From Desulfatirhabdium butyrativorans DSM 18734 (GTDB taxonomy: Bacteria; Desulfobacterota; Desulfobacteria; Desulfobacterales; Desulfatirhabdiaceae): DNA of 64,000 bases. A program made the translations under genes and the position numbers. The DNA lies in the NCBI RefSeq assembly GCF_000429925.1, contig NZ_AUCU01000010.1, positions 121,712 to 185,711 of the forward strand. Reading direction: 5' to 3'. The notes beneath the pieces were generated by a model, which was not told the origin of the DNA, made no database searches, and saw only the letters and a list, made by a program, of their open reading frames with translations. Below are positions 54,114 to 62,903 of this stretch, piece after piece; the first letter of the stretch is position 1; each line of letters opens with the position of its first letter.

Positions 54114-54346
54114 CGCCTCAATGTAAGTGTTCATGAAAAAATGAATCCGATTGGCCATGTCAAAACGACAATCCCATGCATCGCATTTTCCGGATTATCT
54201 GAAAAATGCCGAGCGGATGTTGCGCTTCCCCTATCATTGTTGCCTGAACCAATGCAAGAGAAAAAAAGCTTCCCGAGGAAAATTGAACTGTTTTGTCTGG
54301 CTGAATCTCTCGATTCTCCAGGTGTGTATCTAAAGCCAAAAACCAT

Positions 54347-54376
54347 TTGACAACGGGATCGAAAAAGGTTAGGGAT
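54347..54376 (+). promoter_or_regulatory. Possible promoter of the TonB receptor leader
   Basis: A perfect TTGACA (54347-54352) is followed after about 17 bases by a weak TAGGGA. It lies about 100 bases before the leader terminator. Confidence 0.35.
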
Positions 54377-54454
54377 TCCAGCATCAATTTTGTCAGGCTG
54401 AAGCTTGGCACCCGCGTTTTTTGTCCCGGTTCAATTTTTTCTCCGCACAATAAG

Positions 54455-54512
54455 GCCACGAAGGCGATTTTGGTCCCTGCAGGGATCTCGCTTTCGTGGC
54501 TTTTTCTTTTTC
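54455..54512 (+). terminator. Intrinsic terminator in the leader of the TonB receptor gene
   Basis: A 13-bp stem (GCCACGAAGGCGA with TCGCTTTCGTGGC) encloses a second palindrome TCCCTGCAGGGA and is followed by TTTTTCTTTTTC. No gene on this strand lies upstream for more than 3.5 kb, so the terminator most likely attenuates transcription into the receptor gene, 52 bases downstream. Confidence 0.8.
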
Positions 54513-54564
54513 AAGCCTGATCCAATTTATCCGATTCAAATTTGATTCAAAAGGGAGGAACATC

Positions 54565-56523
54565 ATGGACTCAATATACTGTCGAAGAATCCTGTATGGG
54601 ATCATCTGCCTCTGTTTGATGCCCTTCTGGATACAGCCCGTGCAAGCTCAGAGCCCCCCGGAAAAGTCCTATGAAATACCGCAAATTCTGGTCGTAGGCT
54701 CCCCGATCATCGAAGGGAATGAAGTCGATTCCTTTGCAGGTCAAAAGACAACGGTTACCGAACAGCAAATCGATGATCTCAACGCCCAGGATCTCAGCAC
54801 AGCACTCAGGCGGACCCCGGGGGTCAACATCACCCGATACAACCCGGTAGGTTCATTTGGAGGGGCTTCGGGGGGCGCCGTATTCATCCGCGGCATGGGC
54901 TCAAGCAGACCAGGCTCCGAAATCAAAATGATGGTTGATGGCATTCCCATGTATATGAGCGTCTGGAACCATCCCCTGCTGGATTTGATGTCGATTGATC
55001 CGGCGCAATCCATCGAAGTTTATAAAAGCCCCCAACCCTACATCTTTGGAAACGCCTTTGCCGTCATCAACATCGTCCCCAAGGAAAAACGAGAAGATGG
55101 TTTTCGCACCAGCATGCGTCTCGAGGGTGGAAGCTACCGCACAGGAATCGCCACCATCGATCACGGCGGGAAGCAGGACAATGTGGATTACTATCTGAGC
55201 GGGGGATATCGGACATCCGATGGGCACCGCGAAGACGCCGACGGTGATATCAAGGATGGCTACGGCCGCATTGGTTATCGGTTTTCTCCGGTATGGAGGC
55301 TTTCGGCCTTTTCTCTGGGAAACGACAATTCCGCCACTGACCCAGGCAAGGAAGGCGCCGATCCTTCGAGCAAGACAGGTGTATATCAGACAAACAGTTG
55401 GATGAACGTCGTCACCCTCGAAAACAGCTATGACCTGGCCAAAGGATTTTTCAAACTCTACCGGAACAAGGGGGAAGGCAACTGGTTGAATCAACCGACC
55501 AGCAAAACCGGAATTCGGGAAAATCAATACAACGAGTTTTTATTTTACGGCATGAAGGCCAGGGAAACGTTTCATGTATGGAGAGGGGGCGAGATCGTCT
55601 CCGGGTTGGATTGGGATTACACCGATGGGAGCTATGACGACTTCTATTCCAATGGAGCAGACAATTCCTGGTCAGGCCACCATTTTACGATAGTATCCCC
55701 TTATGCAGCCATCAGTCATCTGTTTGGCGAGCGAAACGAGTTCTACTGCATTCCCTCTGCAGGGGCCCGATATTACGACAATAGCGATTTCGATTCCGAG
55801 TGGTCTCCGCATGCTGGTGTCATTTTTGGCTATCGGCAAACCGAATTGCATGCGGGATATGCGCGAGGCGTGATCTATCCAGGTTTGGACGTTGTCGTCC
55901 TCTCAGAAAAAGTCAATCCAGCGCTGAAAGACAGTTGGAAAAATCTCCATGCGGAAATCGTCAATCATTACGAGATCGGCATCAGCCACAGCTTCGGTCA
56001 ACTGGCGACAGCCGAAGTGACCTGGTTCTATGACGACGGCAGGGATCGCTATGTCATCGTTCCACCTCCGCCGCCACCGCCGGTATTCGCAAACATTGAA
56101 TCCTACCGAACTCAGGGCATCGAGGCTTCGATCAGTGTGAATCCCGTTCAAAACGTATCCCTGTTCGCGGGCGTAACCTACCTGGACCCCAATCCATCCG
56201 ATTTACCCTACGCGCCTGATATCACGTGGAGCGCCGGCATCAACTGGAGGTTCCTGGAAGCATTCAAATTGAGCTTGGATTGCCAGTATATTGACGACAT
56301 GTATGTCGACTCCCAGGCACGCAGGCTGAACGCAACCAACAATTTGGAAGTTCATGACTATTTCCTGTTAAACGGGAAAATCGGATATTCCTTTCTCTGG
56401 AACCGAATTCGGGCAGAAATCTTCCTGGCTGGCGAAAACCTGACCAATGCCGCCTACGAATACATGCCAGGTTATCCAATGCCCGGCATCAGTGGCATGA
56501 TGGGGATCAAACTCTCCTTCTGA
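54565..56523 (+). CDS. TonB-dependent outer membrane receptor
   Basis: ATG 54565 is preceded by GGGAGG and gives 652 residues. The signal peptide has RR at 7-8 and a hydrophobic core, and cleavage after VQA (residue 28) is likely. A TonB-box-like stretch YEIPQILVVGSP follows. The plug domain spans about 45-160 (LSTALRRTPGVNI, FIRGMGSSRPGS, VYKSPQPYIFG). The beta-barrel ends in KLSF with the C-terminal phenylalanine. A run of seven prolines near 505-515 probably lies in an extracellular loop. The ligand is unknown; the downstream His-rich protein suggests a metal or metal chelate. Confidence 0.93.
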   Translation: MDSIYCRRILYGIICLCLMPFWIQPVQAQSPPEKSYEIPQILVVGSPIIEGNEVDSFAGQKTTVTEQQIDDLNAQDLSTALRRTPGVNITRYNPVGSFGGASGGAVFIRGMGSSRPGSEIKMMVDGIPMYMSVWNHPLLDLMSIDPAQSIEVYKSPQPYIFGNAFAVINIVPKEKREDGFRTSMRLEGGSYRTGIATIDHGGKQDNVDYYLSGGYRTSDGHREDADGDIKDGYGRIGYRFSPVWRLSAFSLGNDNSATDPGKEGADPSSKTGVYQTNSWMNVVTLENSYDLAKGFFKLYRNKGEGNWLNQPTSKTGIRENQYNEFLFYGMKARETFHVWRGGEIVSGLDWDYTDGSYDDFYSNGADNSWSGHHFTIVSPYAAISHLFGERNEFYCIPSAGARYYDNSDFDSEWSPHAGVIFGYRQTELHAGYARGVIYPGLDVVVLSEKVNPALKDSWKNLHAEIVNHYEIGISHSFGQLATAEVTWFYDDGRDRYVIVPPPPPPPVFANIESYRTQGIEASISVNPVQNVSLFAGVTYLDPNPSDLPYAPDITWSAGINWRFLEAFKLSLDCQYIDDMYVDSQARRLNATNNLEVHDYFLLNGKIGYSFLWNRIRAEIFLAGENLTNAAYEYMPGYPMPGISGMMGIKLSF

Positions 56524-56769
56524 CTCGTTCTGCAACAGATTGTTGATCATCCGATATGGGCATAAAGGAGCGCATGGCCATGTGGATGAGCAAAGCCAGC
56601 AGCTTGCATGCTGTGTGTTCAATCGCGCCCGAACGGAATCTTCGTTCAGGCGCCACAAAAAGTTGGACGGATGCGTTTTCCCGGGGTTACTGAACATCAA
56701 CTGGATTTCGGGTGAATTCCAAGGCCGCATTTCCGGGACAACCAATGCCAACCATGATCGGAAAAGCCA

Positions 56770-57396
56770 ATGGACGACTTGAAAAACATCTATCGAAAAA
56801 AAGCCGCATTTTTTGACAAGCAGGCAAATGAAGCATGGGCCAATGAGGAGTATACGCCTGAAGAACAACAGCTTATCGATCGTATGCTGCACATGGCCGG
56901 CATCGAACTCGGATGCCGTATTCTTGAACCCGGATGCGGCACGGGACGGCTGACCCGCATCCTTTGCCTCGCCGTTGGAGAAAGCGGCTATGTACTGGCC
57001 ACAGACATCAGCCCTGGCATGATCAGCATGTGCAGGAAGCGAAATGCAGGGTTCAAGCAGGCTGACATTCGATGCCTGTCAATCGAATCCCTTGGTGACG
57101 AAAAAAATCAATTCTTCGATGCAGCCCTGTGCCATGCCGTTTTTCCCCATTTTGAATCACCGCAATTGGCCTTAACAAGTATCGTAAATCGCCTGAAGAT
57201 TTCCGGGCGCTTCATCATTTCCCATTTCATGGGATCGAAGGAATTGAACGATATGCATCGGAAAGCGGGGCCTGTGCGCAACGACATGCTTCCTGCAGAA
57301 AAAAAGATGAGGACACTTTGTGAATCCAGTGGACTGATGATAGAATATTTTGAGGATAAACCCGGGTGCTATTTGCTGCATGCACGAAAAATTTGA
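56770..57396 (+). CDS. Class I SAM-dependent methyltransferase
   Basis: The 208 residues contain the SAM motif RILEPGCGTGRLTRILC near 50, the acidic motif VLATDISPGMISMCRKRN near 75, and FDAALCHAVFPHF near 117. Later IISHFMGSKELNDMHRK and a C-terminal YFEDKPGCYLLHARKI. The methyl acceptor is unknown. It lies between the TonB receptor and the His-rich gene on the same strand (246-bp and 25-bp gaps), so it may act in the same system, for example on a chelator, but this is inference. Confidence 0.88.
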   Translation: MDDLKNIYRKKAAFFDKQANEAWANEEYTPEEQQLIDRMLHMAGIELGCRILEPGCGTGRLTRILCLAVGESGYVLATDISPGMISMCRKRNAGFKQADIRCLSIESLGDEKNQFFDAALCHAVFPHFESPQLALTSIVNRLKISGRFIISHFMGSKELNDMHRKAGPVRNDMLPAEKKMRTLCESSGLMIEYFEDKPGCYLLHARKI

Positions 57397-57421
57397 AGAG
57401 CGCATGAAAGGAAGGACCATT

Positions 57422-57697
57422 ATGTCGGAAGAAAAGATTCATACCCACCGCCATGAACACAGCCACAGCCACAGCCACACCCACACCCATGATCATGCAC
57501 ACCGCCACGGCGAAACAGAACACGCCCATCCCCATGATCATGTCCATAACCACCCCCATGAGCATATCCATGAACATGTACAAGATTCATCCGTACCCGA
57601 ACAAACGCACGATCATGGCGAAAATGAAAAACATGGCAGCCACGAACATTCACATCACGGACACCATCAAGAACCGCATTCGGATCATCGCCACTGA
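57422..57697 (+). CDS. Histidine-rich metal-binding protein
   Basis: The start ATG 57422 lies seven bases after AAAGGAAGG. The protein has 91 residues, 34 of them histidine, mostly as HxH repeats (HSHSHSHTHTHDHAHRHG), with acidic residues between. There is no signal peptide, hydrophobic segment or known fold, so it is probably a cytoplasmic, disordered metal buffer. Similar His-rich tails occur in HypB, SlyD and other nickel-handling proteins. It follows the methyltransferase and receptor genes, and a strong hairpin ends the unit. Confidence 0.88.
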   Translation: MSEEKIHTHRHEHSHSHSHTHTHDHAHRHGETEHAHPHDHVHNHPHEHIHEHVQDSSVPEQTHDHGENEKHGSHEHSHHGHHQEPHSDHRH

Positions 57698-57701
57698 GCG
57701 G

Positions 57702-57748
57702 TAAACGAAACTGTTCCGGAGATTGCGGCTCCGGAACGGTTTCGTTTA
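57702..57748 (+). terminator. 20-bp hairpin ending the TonB receptor cassette
   Basis: TAAACGAAACTGTTCCGGAG pairs with its downstream partner (57729-57748) over 20 bp with one G-T pair and a seven-base loop. It starts four bases after the His-rich gene. There is no long T-run. Confidence 0.7.
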
Positions 57749-57894
57749 GCCAGGAAGTGCATACCTGCAGAGTCATTCATGTGGTATAAGCAGAAATGCC
57801 TTAACGGGACAACGCACATTCGTGGCGGCGCGAAACCTGCGGGCTGGTAAAGGCGGCTTTCCCCTTCAACCCCGAAGTATAATGGTTTTCATGC

Positions 57895-58458
57895 TCAGGA
57901 CTTGACCCGCTCCACATATTGTCCGGTTCGGGTATCGATACGGATGATTTCCCCCTCTTCCACAAAGGGGGGAACCTGAAGCACATAACCGGTTTCCAAC
58001 GTAGCAGGCTTGGAATCGCCGGATGCCGTATCGCCTTTCACCCAGGGATCGGCCTTCACGATCTTCAACTCCATGAAGATGGGCAAGGTCACACCAATGG
58101 CCTTGTCCTGGAAGAACAATACGTTGCAAAGGGTGTTCTCTTTGAGCAGGTGCACGGCATCGCCCAGTTGTTCCGCGCTGAGAAATTCCTGCTCGTAATT
58201 CGAAGTGTTCATGAAACAATACTTGTCTCCCTCGGCATAGAGGTATTCCATTTCATGCTCTTCCAGATGGGCTTCGTTGAATTTTTCCCCCGAACGGTAG
58301 GTCCTGTCAAACTGAATCCCGGTCAGCATATTCTTCAATCGGCATTTGTATAAGGCCTGCCCCTTGCCCGGCTTGACAAATTCAAACTGAACAACGATAT
58401 AGGGCTCGCCATCGATTTCAATCTTGAGCCCTTTTCTGAGATCACTGCTGTCGTACAT
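57895..58458 (-). CDS. efp: Elongation factor P
   Basis: EF-P relieves ribosome stalling at polyproline. The ATG at 58458 has AAAGGAG eight bases upstream and gives 187 residues. The conserved lysine for modification is Lys32 in FVKPGKGQALYKCR. IQFDRTYRSGEKF and the C-terminal GYVLQVPPFVEEGEIIRIDTRTG are typical. The TonB receptor nearby contains a seven-proline run, a classic EF-P target. Confidence 0.96.
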   Translation of the reverse strand: MYDSSDLRKGLKIEIDGEPYIVVQFEFVKPGKGQALYKCRLKNMLTGIQFDRTYRSGEKFNEAHLEEHEMEYLYAEGDKYCFMNTSNYEQEFLSAEQLGDAVHLLKENTLCNVLFFQDKAIGVTLPIFMELKIVKADPWVKGDTASGDSKPATLETGYVLQVPPFVEEGEIIRIDTRTGQYVERVKS

Positions 58459-58474
58459 GACACCAAACTCCTTT

Positions 58475-59230
58475 CTATTTTCCAAGTCGGATTTCGGCCT
58501 GCCGAACCCTTTTCACCAGTGCCGACACCTTGGATACGTCTTTTCTGAATCGAACCGGTTTGCCGGTTGCATCGCAGGCATTGGTTCGGGTACAGCTATC
58601 CACGCCGGCTGGCCGGACCGCGATGATGGCATCTTCCACATTGTCGGGCCCCAACCCGCCTGCCAGGATCACCGGAATATCCACGGATTGAACGATGCGG
58701 CGGGCCAGCTCCCAGTCACAGCGCATTCCCGTAATACCGACATATCCCTGCACCAGCTGATCACCCTTATCCGGATGAATCCAGGTATCGATGAGCAAAA
58801 AATCACTGACAGCCGCAAACGATTTGGACAATTGGCATATTTCACTCGCTATTCGCTCATCACCCACAACAGGCACCGGAATGCTTCGCGCAAGACGAAG
58901 CTCCGGGTAGCGTTTGCGAATCCGCCGCTGCAAGGCAATCAGCGGTTCGGGATCGATCGATGTGCCGCGGGTATCCAACAGCGTATCGCACAGATGCAGG
59001 ATATCGAATCCGAGTCTTTCCACTGCCCGGCAGATTTCCCTTTCATCCGCAAACAGGGGAATGACGCTTGAAACGCCTCCCTCCCGCTGCACCACATGGA
59101 TAGTTTCCTGGATTGTTTCGTCTTCGGCATGCCGCGGCTCCGTCAGGACGGTTCCGATATGATCGACACCGAGCCGAAGCATTTGCCTGGCCTCCTTCGG
59201 CTCCTGAATTTCATAAATTTGGATCACCAT
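58475..59230 (-). CDS. TrpF-like (phosphoribosylanthranilate isomerase family) barrel protein, unknown substrate
   Basis: This 251-residue protein has the overall TrpF pattern. An early LGVDHIGTVL strand, a middle LLIDTWI strand and the phosphate-binding end VILAGGLGPDNVEDAIIAVRPAGVDS are visible. In true TrpF the last motif is followed by SSGVE; here it reads SCTRTN, and the first catalytic cysteine motif is not obvious. No trp genes are near. It is likely a paralogue that acts on another phosphorylated sugar. It lies 16 bp upstream of efp on the same strand and is probably co-transcribed with it. Confidence 0.75.
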   Translation of the reverse strand: MVIQIYEIQEPKEARQMLRLGVDHIGTVLTEPRHAEDETIQETIHVVQREGGVSSVIPLFADEREICRAVERLGFDILHLCDTLLDTRGTSIDPEPLIALQRRIRKRYPELRLARSIPVPVVGDERIASEICQLSKSFAAVSDFLLIDTWIHPDKGDQLVQGYVGITGMRCDWELARRIVQSVDIPVILAGGLGPDNVEDAIIAVRPAGVDSCTRTNACDATGKPVRFRKDVSKVSALVKRVRQAEIRLGK

Positions 59231-59582
59231 GGCACACCCAATGGCTGAATCAGTGCTTTTCGCTCGCCGTTGATGCTTCGGATACCCTCCACGGGATCCT
59301 CATCGGTGGCGTTCTGTCTATCACAACCTGCCGGATTTGGCAATTTTTTCGTTTGGTTCAGGGTTTTTTACATGTACGGATTTTCATCTCGTCCATTCGA
59401 TCAGAACCCGGCATTTGATCCCTGTATGTATATCTGCTATAAGGTCCTTCTTTTTGAAATCGTCTCCAATACCCGACAAACAAAGCATTTCACAGGATCG
59501 ATCCGCAGAAATGCCGTAGTAAAGGTACCTCAGACTACCGGAAAATCTGACCGATATTGAACCAGAAAGGCGACTGTTGTTT
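59231..59582. other. 352-bp intergenic region between divergent genes
   Basis: I see no gene, repeat or clear promoter. It should hold promoters of the TrpF-like-efp unit and of the small gene at 59583. Confidence 0.6.
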
Positions 59583-60008
59583 ATGACCCAACATGCGTTG
59601 ACCGATTCATCCCGCATCGATGCGATTTCAGCGGAACTTGGATATTTTGAAGATGCCTCACTCAAAAATATTGCCAAGAAATGTTCCAGACTCATTATCA
59701 ACGAGAATTTCGGAACCATTTGTTCGGAAACGTTTATCGAACCGAATTTGGAAGAACTGGAGGTGATGATCCTCGACCTGCTGCAGCAACAGTTCGAGGA
59801 TCGGGTAGGCAGAGCGATCGCGGAGGCGATGCCCCAACTGGAGGAGAGCGAAATCGATGCGCAACTGGATCGTCTTTCCATATATTACCGTCAGGAATTT
59901 CAGGAACAGATTCGTTCGACAACCCATGCTGCACTCAAAGAGCTGAAAACGAGAATCAAGGGGCTTCACAAGGAAATCAAGGCACTGAAAAGAAAATATA
60001 CCCTTTAG
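59583..60008 (+). CDS. Small helical protein of unknown function
   Basis: I do not recognise a family. The ATG 59583 gives 141 residues; a TTG two codons earlier is possible. The sequence is almost all helical and charged. Residues 50-80 (NLEELEVMILDLLQQQFEDR) and 110-140 (HAALKELKTRIKGLHKEIKA) have heptad-like hydrophobic spacing typical of coiled coils, and the C terminus is basic. There is no signal or membrane segment. It stands alone, followed by a repeat hairpin and the convergent amtB. Confidence 0.65.
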   Translation: MTQHALTDSSRIDAISAELGYFEDASLKNIAKKCSRLIINENFGTICSETFIEPNLEELEVMILDLLQQQFEDRVGRAIAEAMPQLEESEIDAQLDRLSIYYRQEFQEQIRSTTHAALKELKTRIKGLHKEIKALKRKYTL

Positions 60009-60033
60009 AGCCAACGGCAAAACCAGCGTGTTT

Positions 60034-60061
60034 CATCACCCCGGCAAAAGCCGGGGTGATG
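60034..60061. repeat. Perfect 12-bp hairpin, GTCATTCCGG/CACCCCGG family
   Basis: CATCACCCCGGC and GCCGGGGTGATG pair perfectly around AAAA. The following GGATTCCTCCCACCAATGGT (60089-60108) matches the inner part of the other copies. It may end transcripts from both sides. Confidence 0.75.
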
Positions 60062-60146
60062 AATGTACTGAAAGGATGGGATTCCTCCCACCAATGGTGG
60101 GGCGGCACTGAAGGACTTGTGGAATTCACCAACGAACCGGCAGCGA

Positions 60147-61448
60147 TCAGCTTGCTTGTATTTCAAAACCTCGCTCACCATGGGTTGCACTGTCCAGCCC
60201 TTCGACTTCACTTTCGATTTCTACACGGATTCCCCCCGTCAGAAGGCCAGTCACCTTGACTACTACCCATGTGCCAGCAGCGGAGAAAACGGCTGTAGCC
60301 AGAATCGAAACCACCTGAATCAGGAGCTGTGAGGCATTTCCCGCAAGCAACCCCTTACCAGCGGCGTTGATTGCCGGATCGGCAAAAATTCCGGTTGCCA
60401 ACGCCCCCCACATCCCGCATACCCCATGAACACCAAATGCATCAAGCGAATCATCGATGCCCAGAAACGATTTCAGCTTGGAAACACTGATAAATCCGAG
60501 CACCCCAGAAAGAGATCCGATAACCAGCGAAGCACCCAGTCCGACAAATCCGGCAGCAGGCGTAATGGCGACAAGACCGGCTACGGCCCCGGAGGCCATG
60601 CCAAGCAATGTCGGTTTTCCACGCGTCATCCATTCGGCCAGCATCCAGAAGAGCGCGGCTATCGCTGCCGACGTATTGGTCACCATGAAGGCCATGGCCG
60701 CAAGACCATCGGCTGCCAGTTGACTCCCTGCATTGAATCCGAACCATCCAAACCAGAGCATCGCCGAACCGAGAGCTGTCAGGGAAATACTCGATGGAAT
60801 CATCGGTTCTCTGCCATATCCGTTTCGCTTGCCAAGCATCAGCGTCAAGACCAGGCCGGCAATGCCTGCGTTGATATGGACCACATTGCCGCCGGCAAAA
60901 TCCAGCGCTCCCATCTTGGCCATCCATCCCCCGCCCCACACCCAGTGCGCCACCGGACAATAGACGGCAATCACCCATAGTACGACAAAAACGAGCCATG
61001 AGGAAAATTTCATGCGATCGACGATCGATCCGAGAACCAGAGCCACCGTGATACCGGCAAAGGTCATCTGAAAGAGCGCAAAGACCAGTGTCGGAATGTT
61101 TCCCTGAAGCGACTCGACTGAAACGGAGTGCATCAACAGGTAATCGAATCCGCCAATCAGACCGTTTTGATCGGGACCGAACGCAAGGCTATAACCTACA
61201 ATGACCCAGACGACGCTCGCGATGCAATAAGCCATGTAGGTCATGGCAGTGGTGTTGAGCAGGTTTTTGTATCGGCTCATGCCCCCGTAGAACAAGGCAA
61301 GGCCTGCCGGGGTCATCATCATCACCAAGGCAGTTGAAATGAGCATCCATGCGGTATTGCCCGAATCCATGCCATCGGCAGCCCACAGGAGTTTTTCCGA
61401 AACCGCCACCAGAAAAATCACCAGAAATACGATCCGTTTCCATTCCAT
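60147..61448 (-). CDS. amtB: Ammonium transporter
   Basis: The 433-residue Amt protein has a leader helix (KRIVFLVIFLVAVSEKLLWA) that may be cleaved, then 11 membrane segments. MMTPAGLALFYGGM, GGNVVHINAGIAGLVLTL with the first pore histidine, and DAFGVHGVCGMWGALATGIF with the second are all present. The tail GERGFEIQAS is the usual Amt ending that GlnK contacts. No glnK gene is adjacent, which is unusual. AAAGGAG precedes the start. Confidence 0.95.
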   Translation of the reverse strand: MEWKRIVFLVIFLVAVSEKLLWAADGMDSGNTAWMLISTALVMMMTPAGLALFYGGMSRYKNLLNTTAMTYMAYCIASVVWVIVGYSLAFGPDQNGLIGGFDYLLMHSVSVESLQGNIPTLVFALFQMTFAGITVALVLGSIVDRMKFSSWLVFVVLWVIAVYCPVAHWVWGGGWMAKMGALDFAGGNVVHINAGIAGLVLTLMLGKRNGYGREPMIPSSISLTALGSAMLWFGWFGFNAGSQLAADGLAAMAFMVTNTSAAIAALFWMLAEWMTRGKPTLLGMASGAVAGLVAITPAAGFVGLGASLVIGSLSGVLGFISVSKLKSFLGIDDSLDAFGVHGVCGMWGALATGIFADPAINAAGKGLLAGNASQLLIQVVSILATAVFSAAGTWVVVKVTGLLTGGIRVEIESEVEGLDSATHGERGFEIQAS

Positions 61449-61847
61449 GCCATGCTCCTTTCGTTATAAATCATTCTTTATCCATCTATGTCCAATCAAG
61501 TCGGCAAGACAATCTGCCAATAAAATTTGTCGAGCATTCCGATTGCGTGGATACATAGCAAAACCTCTGCCAACAGACGCTGTATAATGAACAACACATT
61601 GAGATTATGCATAATAAAGCATTCTCTCATATTATGTTCTCTCGATATTCGAAAACATTCATGTCATATAAATCTATTTTTAATACATTTTTGTTCCATC
61701 ATGGCGAGATGCCGGAAGATCAACACAATCGGGCGTTTCGAGCAATGATTTCGATCGATGCTTGATTTTCAGGGAGTTGATTCGTAAGATACCCGCCATC
61801 CTTAACCAGAATGATTCAATACATCCTATGGACCGGAAACCGCTCTC
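61449..61847. other. 399-bp AT-rich intergenic region between divergent amtB and dNTPase genes
   Basis: No gene is supported. The stretch 61570-61690 is clearly more AT-rich than the rest of the window and contains TATAAT at 61582. A GG/GC pair resembling a sigma-54 promoter on the amtB strand is one base too widely spaced. Confidence 0.6.
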
Positions 61848-62903
61848 ATGAACATCCGCGAAACCTGTGAAAAGCGCGAAGAAGCCTTTCTTTCTCCATT
61901 TGCCTGTTACAGCTCCGAAACCCTTGGCAGGGAGAGACCGGAAGAACCTTGTCCCATTCGAACCGCTTTTCAGGTAGACCGCGATCGCATCGTATATTCG
62001 AATGCCTTCCGGAGACTGAAACACAAGACACAGGTTTTTCTTGCCCCCCTTGGAGATTATTATCGGACCAGACTGACCCATACCCTCGAAGTCTCCCAAA
62101 TTGCACGAAACATCGCCCGGGCCATGCTCCTGAATGAGGACCTTGCCGAAGCCATCGCCCTTGGACACGATCTGGGGCATCCACCCTTCGGGCATAGCGG
62201 CGAAATGGCCCTGCGGGAAATTTACAGCCCGGATTTCTGCCACAACGAACAAAGTGTCCGAATTGTCGAACGACTCGAGAACAAAGGCAGAGGATTGAAC
62301 CTGACATACGAAGTGCGGGATGGGATTCTGAAGCATTCCAAAGGCTATGGGAAGATCATCCCCGATGATCCCGGGGAAATGGCAACCACCTATGAAGGCA
62401 TCATCGTCCGGATTGCCGATATTTTCGCCTACCTGAACCACGATCTCGACGATGCGATCCGAAGCGGCGTAATTCAGGCCGAGCAAGTCCCAGAATCCTG
62501 TACCCGAATCCTGGGTCAAAGCCATTCCCAACGAGCCACCACCATGATCCGGGATCTGGTCTTTTCCAGTGAAATTCTGGAAGGGCGACTCCTCCTCAAA
62601 ATGAGCCAGCCCGTCCATGATGCCATTACCCGGCTCAGAAACTTTCTCTACGAATTTGTATATCGCTCTCCCCAGGTACACAACGAATTCGTCAAGGCAA
62701 AAAAAATCCTCTCGGAACTGTATACGTGTTTCATCGAAAGTCCTGACGTTTTTCGCCGCGAATCGACCATGCCGGAAATGACCTGGTTCAGTTCATCGGA
62801 GAACAGCCATGAACGAAATGTCTGTGATTTCATCGCAAGCATGACGGATCGATGCGCCTTGAATCTGTACGCCAAAATCTTTTTCCCGTGTCCGACGGTA
62901 TAA
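61848..62903 (+). CDS. dGTPase-like deoxynucleotide triphosphohydrolase
   Basis: This 351-residue HD-domain protein shows FRRLKHKTQVFLAPLGDYYR and RLTHTLEVSQIARNIAR. The metal motif ALGHDLGHPPFGHSGEMAL and HNEQSVRIVERLE follow, matching the Dgt type that hydrolyses dNTPs to nucleosides and triphosphate. The length fits the short Dgt group rather than E. coli Dgt (about 505). The stop overlaps the next gene (TAATG). Confidence 0.92.
   Translation: MNIRETCEKREEAFLSPFACYSSETLGRERPEEPCPIRTAFQVDRDRIVYSNAFRRLKHKTQVFLAPLGDYYRTRLTHTLEVSQIARNIARAMLLNEDLAEAIALGHDLGHPPFGHSGEMALREIYSPDFCHNEQSVRIVERLENKGRGLNLTYEVRDGILKHSKGYGKIIPDDPGEMATTYEGIIVRIADIFAYLNHDLDDAIRSGVIQAEQVPESCTRILGQSHSQRATTMIRDLVFSSEILEGRLLLKMSQPVHDAITRLRNFLYEFVYRSPQVHNEFVKAKKILSELYTCFIESPDVFRRESTMPEMTWFSSSENSHERNVCDFIASMTDRCALNLYAKIFFPCPTV

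Larger units (their letters stand above)
53592..54564. other. 973-bp intergenic region between divergent ATP-grasp and TonB receptor genes
   Basis: The longest gene-free stretch in the window. It contains an inverted-repeat element (53991-54113), a candidate promoter (54347) and an intrinsic terminator (54455-54512) upstream of the receptor. No gene is supported. Confidence 0.7.

Noticed and set aside
53877..54350. 157-codon open frame on the plus strand
   Set aside because: It runs through the inverted-repeat element and its sequence translates that repeat; it has no family similarity or ribosome site.
61501..61545. Sigma-54 promoter for amtB (TGGCAG and TTGCC on the minus strand)
   Set aside because: The distance between the GG and GC elements is one base longer than the strict spacing of sigma-54 promoters.
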